DNA of 64,000 nucleotides from Chryseobacterium sp. FH1. Its GTDB lineage: Bacteria > Bacteroidota > Bacteroidia > Flavobacteriales > Weeksellaceae. The stretch is from positions 124,001 through 188,000 of the forward strand of contig NZ_JPLZ01000005.1 of assembly GCF_000735135.1 (NCBI RefSeq), in the 5' to 3' direction. Below are positions 8,162-14,606 of the stretch, in pieces (the stretch's first letter is position 1; every line of letters starts with the position of its first letter). The notes beneath the pieces were generated by a model that worked only from the letters and a program-made list of their open reading frames with translations, was not told the DNA's origin and did not search any database. The translations under genes and the position numbers were made by a program.

Positions 8162-9112
8162 ATGAAAACAAGAAAAGTGAATTTTAAAACAACGGAAAAT
8201 GAAACTTTTAAAAATGTTTTCATCCGTTTTTTTGTGCTTTGGATTTCGGTTTCGAATATCCATTCACAAACCATAGAAAGACCAAAAGCACAACCTTATA
8301 ATATAGAATCAACTTTCGAAAAACTCAAGAAGAAACATCCATTCATCCAACCTTTGAATTTGGGATTTCCTGATAATATTATCGCAACTAGAAATGTTGA
8401 GTATAAAAATTCTGATGGAAGGTCTTTGAAAGCGGACATCTATTATCCCGAAAATTCGTCTCAGAAATATCCTGGAATCATCTTAGTCCACGGCGGTGGC
8501 TGGATTTCCGGAAGTAAGGAAAATGAGAGATTTCTCGCTCAGGAATTGGCTTCCAAAGGTTACGTGGCGATGGCAATCAATTACAGTTTGAGCGACGATG
8601 CCAAATATCCAACAGCGGTTGAAGACATAGAAGACGCTTTGAAATTCTTCAAAAAACATCGAAAGGAATTTTCATTAGATAAAAACAAAATTGCAATCGG
8701 CGGAAATTCGGCAGGCGCACAATTAGCCACTTTGGTTGCTTTAAAAAATAAAGTTCAAGCTATCGTAAACATAGATGGAGTCGTATCTTTCATCCATCCA
8801 GAATCGGAGGAAGGAACTTATGCATCGTATTGGTTTGGCGCTTCAAAATCCCAGAATTTCGAACTTTGGAAAGAAGCTTCACCGTTGGAATATGTCGGGA
8901 AAAATACAGCCCCAACTATTTTTATCAACAGTTCTCAACCCAGATTTCACGGCGGAAGAGATGATATGATTAAAATTCTCAAAGCAAACAAAATCTATTA
9001 CGAAGTCCACGAAATCAAAGATTCACCGCATTCGTTTTGGTTGGTTCAGCCTTGGTTTGATGAGACTCTGGATTACACTGTGAAATTTTTGGATAAGGTT
9101 TTGAAAAAATAA
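8162..9112 (+). CDS. Alpha/beta hydrolase (BD-FAE/esterase-lipase type), N-terminus possibly frameshifted
   Basis: A 316-codon open frame encoding an alpha/beta-hydrolase: HGGGWISGSK (oxyanion HGGG), GGNSAGAQLA (nucleophile Ser in GxSxG) and a C-terminal DSPHSFW carrying the catalytic His. It is probably a pectin acetyl- or feruloyl-esterase, inferred from locus position. The N-terminus is odd. As written, a charged 18-residue leader precedes FIRFFVLWISVSNIHSQ. An ATG at 8199 in the next frame starts MKLLKMFSSVF; joining that to FVLWISVSNIHSQ through the seven-T run at 8227-8233 would give a perfect signal peptide. One missing T, or a -1 slip, would explain both. Confidence 0.8.
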   Translation: MKTRKVNFKTTENETFKNVFIRFFVLWISVSNIHSQTIERPKAQPYNIESTFEKLKKKHPFIQPLNLGFPDNIIATRNVEYKNSDGRSLKADIYYPENSSQKYPGIILVHGGGWISGSKENERFLAQELASKGYVAMAINYSLSDDAKYPTAVEDIEDALKFFKKHRKEFSLDKNKIAIGGNSAGAQLATLVALKNKVQAIVNIDGVVSFIHPESEEGTYASYWFGASKSQNFELWKEASPLEYVGKNTAPTIFINSSQPRFHGGRDDMIKILKANKIYYEVHEIKDSPHSFWLVQPWFDETLDYTVKFLDKVLKK

Positions 9113-9123
9113 TATTTAATTTT

Positions 9124-9647
9124 AAACGCAAAGATTATAATTGGTGTAAAAATATATTAGGAAGCAAAGATTGCAAACAAGTTTGCTGATGAAGCTTTGC
9201 GTTAATTCAAGCTTACTAAAATCAATTTATTGATTCATCTTTGCTCACTTAAAATCAGCGTCATCTAACATAAACTTTGCGTTTAAAAAATAAAATGCAG
9301 TTTCAAAACGCAAAGATTAATAGTTGTGAAAATAAGTTCAGGAAGCAAAGACTGCAAACAAGTTTGCTGATGAAGCTTTGCGTTAATTTAAGCTTAGTAA
9401 AATTAATTTATTGATTCCATCTTTGCTCACTTAAAATCATCGTAATCAAATATGAACTTTGCGTTTAAAAAATAAAATGCAGTTTCAAAACGCAAAGATT
9501 AATAGTTGTGAAGATAAATTCAGGAAGCAAAGATTGCAAACAAGTTTGCTGATGAAGCTTTGCGTTAATTCAAGCTTAGTAAAATCAATTTATTGATTCA
9601 TCTTTGCTCACTTAAAATTATCGCAATCAAATATGAACTTTGCGTTT
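9124..9647. repeat. Three tandem 182-bp repeats bounded by AAACGCAAAG / CTTTGCGTTT
   Basis: Three units start at 9124, 9306 and 9488 (exact 182-bp period). Each opens with AAACGCAAAGATTA and closes with the inverted sequence CTTTGCGTTT (9275-9284, 9457-9466, 9638-9647); units are separated by about 20 bp of AAAATAAAATGCAGTTTC type. Inside each unit are further palindromes (GCAAACAAGTTTGC, and GCTTTGCGTTAA complementary to the ends). Units are highly similar, with scattered substitutions. No coding potential is seen. The array occupies almost all of the upstream region of the pectinesterase at 9679. A decayed relative lies near 36204-36262. Confidence 0.9.
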
Positions 9648-9678
9648 AAAAATACTTACCACTAAAATCAATTTTCTA

Positions 9679-10656
9679 ATGAAAAAAATCACTTTCATAT
9701 TCGTCTTTCTCTTTTCGATTTTAGCAATGTCTCAAAATCCTTACGTCACAATTACGGTTGCGCAGGACGGGAGTGGCCAATTTACTTCCATTCAGAAAGC
9801 AATCAATTCGTTAAGAGATTTGGGACCTGGCGAAGCTTTAATTAAAATAAAATCAGGAGTTTACAAAGAAAAAGTTGTTATTCCATCTTCCAAACATCAA
9901 ATTACTTTGGAAGGCGAAGACAAAGAAACCACAATCATCACCAACGATGATTATTCAGGAAAACTGAATCCAACAACCAATGAAAAACTCACCACTTTCG
10001 ATTCTTACACTGTTTTGGTTGTGGGCGATGACATCAAAATTTCAAATATTACGATTCAAAATACTTGGTGCAACAAGGGGCAAGCTGTTTCGCTTCACGT
10101 GGAAGGTGATAGATTTGTGATGCGAGATTCCAAACTTCTGGGTTGCCAAGATACGCTCTACACGGCCAAAGACAACAGTCGGCAATATTATGAAAATTGC
10201 TACATAGAAGGCACTACGGATTTTATTTTTGGTCAGGCTACGGCGGTTTTCAAGAATTGTGAGATTAGAAGTTTGTCAGATTCTTACATTACGGCATCTG
10301 CAACGAGCCCGCAAAATGAGTTTGGATTCGTGTTTTTCGATTGCCACTTGACGGCGAAAGAAGGCGTTTCCAAAGTTTTTCTGGGAAGACCTTGGCGACC
10401 TTTCGCCAAGACAGTTTTCATTAATACAACGATGGAAAATCACATTTTACCAGAAGGCTGGAACCCTTGGAAAGGCGACAAAATGTTTCCTGAAAAAGAA
10501 AAAACTGCTTTCTATGCAGAGTTTGGAAGCAAAGGAAAAGGTGCAAATCCAAGCAAGAGAGTAGCATGGTCTCATCAGCTTTCCAAAAAGGAGATAAAAA
10601 AATATACTATTGAGAATATCTTCAAAAAATCAACGAGCTGGAATCCATCAAAATAA
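9679..10656 (+). CDS. Pectinesterase (CE8)
   Basis: A 325-residue exported pectin methylesterase. The ATG at 9679 gives a signal peptide (MKKITFIFVFLFSILAMSQ); an earlier in-frame TTG lies inside the repeat array and is not credible. Beta-helix CE8 motifs are intact: GSGQFTSIQKAI (31-42), QAVSLHVEGD (135-144), GCQDTLYT with Asp158, DFIFG (181-185) with the nucleophilic Asp181, and LGRPW (235-239) with Arg237. It de-methylesterifies homogalacturonan, making it a substrate for PL1 and GH28. Its promoter must lie within or just after the last repeat unit, which ends 31 bp before the start. Confidence 0.93.
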   Translation: MKKITFIFVFLFSILAMSQNPYVTITVAQDGSGQFTSIQKAINSLRDLGPGEALIKIKSGVYKEKVVIPSSKHQITLEGEDKETTIITNDDYSGKLNPTTNEKLTTFDSYTVLVVGDDIKISNITIQNTWCNKGQAVSLHVEGDRFVMRDSKLLGCQDTLYTAKDNSRQYYENCYIEGTTDFIFGQATAVFKNCEIRSLSDSYITASATSPQNEFGFVFFDCHLTAKEGVSKVFLGRPWRPFAKTVFINTTMENHILPEGWNPWKGDKMFPEKEKTAFYAEFGSKGKGANPSKRVAWSHQLSKKEIKKYTIENIFKKSTSWNPSK

Positions 10657-10726
10657 GTTTGTTGCACAATTATAAATCACAAGTATTTCTGAAAATTCAT
10701 TTTCGAGCCCTTTTTTGGTTGTTTTT

Positions 10727-10742
10727 ATGCAATCGATTAACC
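10727..10742. promoter_or_regulatory. Candidate LacI-type operator (ATGCAATCGATTAACC)
   Basis: The core GCAATCGATT is the inverse of the GTAATCGATTGCAT sites at 10958 and 12204. LacI/GalR family operators are typically palindromes centred on CG, and a LacI-type gene lies at 17486. Confidence 0.55.
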
Positions 10743-10957
10743 TGAGTTTTATCCAAAAATTCAAAAATTTCTGCAATTAATTATTCTTTATCTAATTTTT
10801 AATTAAACAATTATTTAATGGATTTACTCTTTATCTAAAGGGAATTTTAATTTTATATTAATGAAAATTAACATTAGGTTAAAAAATAAATTAAAAATTT
10901 GTGAGATTATTTGAAAATAATTTTATATTAGAACCATCGATTTGTACTAAAAATTGT

Positions 10958-10971
10958 GTAATCGATTGCAT
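10958..10971. promoter_or_regulatory. Candidate LacI-type operator (GTAATCGATTGCAT)
   Basis: A CG-centred palindrome 37 bp upstream of the ATG at 11008, identical over 14 bp to the site at 12204-12217, which has a similar distance to its gene. It lies just downstream of the conserved TTATATTAGAACCATC block, as expected for a repressor roadblock site. Confidence 0.65.
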
Positions 10972-11007
10972 AGAAATTTTTAAATAATTAAATAAAATTA
11001 ACTTATC

Positions 11008-11799
11008 ATGAAAAAACTATTATTTTCTTTAATGATCGCAGGTGTTTCTGCGGTAACTTTTAATGCGCAAACTACTTGGGACTTTAATGATGCTACAAAG
11101 TTTACAGGTACTGCTTTTACTTCTGACCAAGTAATTCAAGGACTAACATTTAAGTTGGGAACTGCTGCAAATATTACGGGCTTTAATTCTCAAGGTGGTA
11201 CTTTTTCAGATGGTTATGCCCCAACTCAAAGACTTCAGATGGGAGGTGTAAGTTATGCTAATGGTACTAATGACCCAACAGCATCTGGCACGGTTCCGTT
11301 TGTCAGAAGATATATTGAAGTTCCGGTTCCAAACGAGCCAGTACGAATTAAGGTTTGGGCTAGAGGCGGAGGTGCAGGTAGAAAAGTAATTGTACATGAT
11401 GGGACTGCTGTTGTAGGCAGTATTGCATTTACGGGCTCTAGTGCAACAGATACAGGGATATTAAGTGCAGATTATAGTGGAAATTCTTCAACATTGTATG
11501 TTGGGAATGCTGTAGACCAAAATAGTATTTTCAAAATTGAAATACAGTCTCTTGCTACTTTGGCTGTAGTTGATGGGAAAAAATTAAACTCACAGGTTTT
11601 CTCATCAGGAAATACAATTAATATAAAAGGATTGGATTCAAAAATTACAAATATCAACGTTTACACTGCAACTGGATCACTTGTAAAATCTTTGAAATCT
11701 TCTGCTGATACAAACTTCGAAATCAATACTAAAGGGCTTTACATCGTGAATCTTAAATCAGAGGCGGGTGAGAAGTCAGTAAAAGTTTTAGTGAAATAG
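11008..11799 (+). CDS. Small T9SS-secreted protein, putative pectin-associated beta-sandwich
   Basis: A 263-residue protein. Signal peptide MKKLLFSLMIAGVSAVTFNAQ, then TTWDFNDATKF, a central beta-rich region (RYIEVPVPNEPVRIKVWARGG, KVIVHDGT) resembling carbohydrate-binding or lyase accessory modules, and a C-terminal region of about 75 residues of T9SS sorting type (INVYTATGSLVKSL, GLYIVNLKSEAGEKSVKV). It is a paralogue of the protein at 12251. I do not recognise a named family for the central domain. Position between pectinesterase and pectate lyase, plus a shared operator with its paralogue, suggests an extracellular or cell-surface pectin-binding role; that is inference. Confidence 0.75.
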   Translation: MKKLLFSLMIAGVSAVTFNAQTTWDFNDATKFTGTAFTSDQVIQGLTFKLGTAANITGFNSQGGTFSDGYAPTQRLQMGGVSYANGTNDPTASGTVPFVRRYIEVPVPNEPVRIKVWARGGGAGRKVIVHDGTAVVGSIAFTGSSATDTGILSADYSGNSSTLYVGNAVDQNSIFKIEIQSLATLAVVDGKKLNSQVFSSGNTINIKGLDSKITNINVYTATGSLVKSLKSSADTNFEINTKGLYIVNLKSEAGEKSVKVLVK

Positions 11800-11838
11800 T
11801 CAATCCGCTATTAGTAATATTTTCATAATTTTTTTTTT

Positions 11839-11877
11839 CAAAAAATCCTTGTAATTAATTTTACTGGGATTTTTTTT
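11839..11877 (+). terminator. Rho-independent-type terminator
   Basis: Inverted repeat AAAAAATCC / GGATTTTTT with an 18-nt loop and a T-run, 40 bp after the stop at 11799. Confidence 0.6.
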
Positions 11878-11995
11878 GATTTTTTTTGAATGATAATTGT
11901 AGCATATTGCTTTGAAAAAGGGAATGGGTTTTTGATAGTCTTTTTTTGAGAAAATAAAATTTTATTGATTTAGGCTTTATTTTTAGTCAAAATCG

Positions 11996-12009
11996 TTCAA
12001 CCGATTGCA
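11996..12009. promoter_or_regulatory. Degenerate LacI-type operator-like site (TTCAACCGATTGCA)
   Basis: Shares the CGATTGCA half and the CG centre with the sites at 10958 and 12204, but the left half is altered (AACCG for AATCG). It lies about 240 bp upstream of the gene at 12251, so it could be an auxiliary operator. Confidence 0.35.
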
Positions 12010-12203
12010 CTGATTTTTGTCATAAAAAATCAATTTTCCAGCTCTCAAATTAGTTTTTTCTTAAAATTTTGTATGTCTAAAAGTCTCATGGATAAAAGGT
12101 TTTAATCTTTTGTTAAATAAAATTAATATTAAATTAAAAAAAAATATCTTGATATTAAATAATAATTTTATATTAGAACCATCAGAAAGTTACACGGATT
12201 TGT

Positions 12204-12217
12204 GTAATCGATTGCAT
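12204..12217. promoter_or_regulatory. Candidate LacI-type operator (GTAATCGATTGCAT)
   Basis: Identical over 14 bp to 10958-10971 and placed 34 bp before the ATG at 12251. The upstream block ATTTTATATTAGAACCATC (about 12165-12183) is also shared with the first gene, so promoter and operator were duplicated together with the coding sequence. Confidence 0.65.
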
Positions 12218-12250
12218 AAAAATATTAACAATCAAATAAATTATTTTATC

Positions 12251-13033
12251 ATGAAAAAATCATTACTTCTTTTAGCATTTGCAGTTGTTGCTACTGTAGG
12301 AAACGTAAAAGCTCAGACTACTTGGGATTTCTCTAGCTCTGCTTGGCCAGTTACTGCTGGTGAAACTTCGGCTGTTGTGAAAAACAATCTAGGACTTGTT
12401 CCCGGACCAGCAACGGTTGTAAACTTTGCACAGATCGAAGCTAACACAGCTAGTTTTCCAGATGGTTATTCTGCAACAAAACGTTTCAAATTGAATGGAG
12501 GTGGTTATACTTCTACGGGAGTTAATACGACGCCAACACAACGTTACATTGTAATCAAAGTTAACGGTAATTCACTAGTTAATGTTTGGTATAAAAACGG
12601 AGGTGGTAACGATCGTACTTTATACATCGGAACTGGAAGCTCTATCCTTTCTTCAAAAACTTACTCTAACTCATCAGATGGTTTGATCCACACTTACGAG
12701 TACGTAGGTCCTGCAAGAGATCTTTATATCTACGGAGATACTTCTCTTAACATCTACAAAATTACTGCTACCAATGTTGGTACAACAGTTTTGGGTGTGA
12801 ACGATGTGAGAAAAGATATGAAAGCTGCAGTTTACACTTCTGGTAACAAAGTTTTCTTGTCAAGCCTAGAATCTAAAAACACTCAAGTTAACGTTTTCAA
12901 TGCAAACGGATCTTTGGTTAAAACTCTGAATACTTCTGCGGACTCAAACTTCGAATTGAACAACAAAGGTTTGTATATCGTCAATCTTAAATCTGAAGCA
13001 GGTGAAAAATCTGTGAAAGTAGTGATCAGATAA
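12251..13033 (+). CDS. Small T9SS-secreted protein, paralogue of the preceding gene
   Basis: A 260-residue protein. The ATG at 12251 gives the signal peptide MKKSLLLLAFAVVATVGNVKA; longer in-frame starts are in the operator region. It has the same plan as the protein at 11008: TTWDFSSSAW after the signal, DGYSATKRFKLNGGGY, RYIVIKVNGNSLVNVWYKNG, then a T9SS tail (VNVFNANGSLVKTL, GLYIVNLKSEAGEKSVKV). Codon choice is visibly richer in AAC, TTC and GTT-AAC type codons than its AT-rich paralogue, which hints at higher expression. Function unknown; inferred to be an extracellular pectin-associated protein under the same LacI-type control. Confidence 0.77.
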   Translation: MKKSLLLLAFAVVATVGNVKAQTTWDFSSSAWPVTAGETSAVVKNNLGLVPGPATVVNFAQIEANTASFPDGYSATKRFKLNGGGYTSTGVNTTPTQRYIVIKVNGNSLVNVWYKNGGGNDRTLYIGTGSSILSSKTYSNSSDGLIHTYEYVGPARDLYIYGDTSLNIYKITATNVGTTVLGVNDVRKDMKAAVYTSGNKVFLSSLESKNTQVNVFNANGSLVKTLNTSADSNFELNNKGLYIVNLKSEAGEKSVKVVIR

Positions 13034-13089
13034 GATTCGCAACTGCAGAAAGATTTAACAGTTTATATGAATTAAATTTTTCATTAATA

Positions 13090-13130
13090 AAGTTTGATGA
13101 AACCCGTTTTCATCAAACTTTTTTTTTCTT
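13090..13130 (+). terminator. Strong rho-independent-type terminator
   Basis: Arms AAGTTTGATGAAA and TTTCATCAAACTT around a CCCG loop, followed by a long T-run. It separates the small T9SS gene from the pectate lyase gene. Confidence 0.85.
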
Positions 13131-13243
13131 TTTTTTTAAAATAAGGTAATTATAATTAATTATCAATCAGATCATTACAAGTATTTGGCTTGTCAATTTC
13201 CGTATTTCAAATAGTATTTCAATAACATAGAATCTAAAATATA

Positions 13244-14560
13244 ATGAAAAGATTATTTCTTTTGTCCGCATTGATGATGATGTCGGTTTTTCAAACAAAT
13301 TTAAACGCGCAATGTCCAGCTTACGGTTGGGCGTCGGAAAGTGGGGGCGTAACTGGTGGTGGAAGTGCGATACCAACTGTTGTAACTACTTATGCAGAAT
13401 TGAGAGCAGCAGTCAACAATGCTAATGTGAAGGTGATTCATGTTTCTGGTACAATCACGTTTGGTGCTGGAGGTAGATTGACGTTGAACAATCAAAACGG
13501 AAAATCCATTTTGGGATTGGCTGGTGCAAGATTGATTTCGACAGATATGTCACCTACTGGATCCGGAATCTTAACCTTAAGAAACAGTTCTAACATCTTG
13601 ATAAAAAACATCACATTCGAAGGTCCAGGTGCTTACGATGTAGATGGAAACGATAATATGACAATCGATCAATGTACCAGAGTTTGGGTAGATCACTGTA
13701 CTTTTGAAGATGCGCTGGATGGAAATCTTGACATCAAAAATGCATCAGACCTGATCAGCATTACATGGACAAAATTCCAATACCTAAAACCTCCGATTCC
13801 TGGTGGATCTGGCGGAAGCAATGATCATAGATTTTCCAATCTTTTTGGATCTGGTGATGATGCAACGCAGGATGATGGAAAGCTGAGAATCACAATGCAA
13901 AATTGCTGGTGGGCAGATGGCGTGAGAGAGAGAATGCCGAGAGTGAGATTTGGACAAGTGCATTTGTTGAACAATTATTTCAGCAGTGCGAATAACAACT
14001 ATTGTATTTACGCAGGTTTCAAAGCTAATCTTTTGATCGAAGGTAATTATTTTGAAAACGTTAGAAATCCAATTCGTTTGGAAGCTGGAAAATTTACAGC
14101 GGCGCAATTGGTGGATAATATTTTCACGGGAGTAAGCGGAACAATGGCTGGCTCCGGAATGGCTTTTACGCCTCCGTACACTGTTAATAAAATTGCAACT
14201 CAAGATGTGAAGCAAACAGTTATGGCGGGCGCAGGGGCAGTTCTTCTTCAACCAACGGATTGTCTTTTCTTGGCAACTGGCGAAGTGGCTTCTAAAATAA
14301 AATCGGAAGCTAAAGTCTATCCGAATCCTGCTAAAGATCAACTTTCTCTAAAAGTTTTCTCTAATGAGAATAATAGTCCTGTTCAGATTACTGTAACTGA
14401 TTTCACTGGAAAAAAAGAAGGCGTTGTTTACAGAGGAACATTGAAAAAAGGCGATAACACCATCGATGGGATTTCAATCAAAAACTTGAGCAAAGGTGTG
14501 AAATTATTTGAAGTGAAAACCAATGATAATTCTTACGTTCAAAAAGTGATTGTAAAATAA
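13244..14560 (+). CDS. Pectate lyase (PL1) with T9SS sorting domain
   Basis: A 438-residue secreted lyase. Signal peptide MKRLFLLSALMMMSVFQTNL, cleavage after NAQ. The PL1 beta-helix has VWVDHC (147-152), the calcium-site Asp stretch (DALDGNLDIKNASD) and RERMPRVRFG (228-237) with the likely catalytic Arg. A C-terminal T9SS domain begins about residue 350 (KVYPNPAKDQLSLKV) and ends KLFEVKTNDNSYVQKVIVK. It cleaves de-esterified homogalacturonan by beta-elimination, releasing the unsaturated ends that GH105 removes. Export through T9SS places it on the surface or outside the cell, the first step of the pathway. Confidence 0.93.
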   Translation: MKRLFLLSALMMMSVFQTNLNAQCPAYGWASESGGVTGGGSAIPTVVTTYAELRAAVNNANVKVIHVSGTITFGAGGRLTLNNQNGKSILGLAGARLISTDMSPTGSGILTLRNSSNILIKNITFEGPGAYDVDGNDNMTIDQCTRVWVDHCTFEDALDGNLDIKNASDLISITWTKFQYLKPPIPGGSGGSNDHRFSNLFGSGDDATQDDGKLRITMQNCWWADGVRERMPRVRFGQVHLLNNYFSSANNNYCIYAGFKANLLIEGNYFENVRNPIRLEAGKFTAAQLVDNIFTGVSGTMAGSGMAFTPPYTVNKIATQDVKQTVMAGAGAVLLQPTDCLFLATGEVASKIKSEAKVYPNPAKDQLSLKVFSNENNSPVQITVTDFTGKKEGVVYRGTLKKGDNTIDGISIKNLSKGVKLFEVKTNDNSYVQKVIVK

Positions 14561-14606
14561 ATTTTCAGATTAATACCATTTCATTACATAATTATCCTAA
14601 TTAACT

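Larger units (their letters stand above)
10657..11007. other. AT-rich regulatory intergenic region before the first small T9SS protein
   Basis: These 351 bp hold no ORF. They contain two CG-centred palindromic sites (listed separately) and the segment TTTTATATTAGAACCATC at 10921-10938, which is repeated almost exactly upstream of the paralogous gene at 12251. This conserved block probably contains the promoter. Confidence 0.6.

Noticed and set aside
12110-12250. Longer start for the second small T9SS protein
   Set aside because: The extension covers the promoter and operator and has no signal-peptide character; the ATG at 12251 gives a normal signal peptide.
13784-14341. 185-codon − strand open frame inside the pectate lyase gene
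   Set aside because: Antisense shadow; the PL1 motifs on the + strand account for the conservation.
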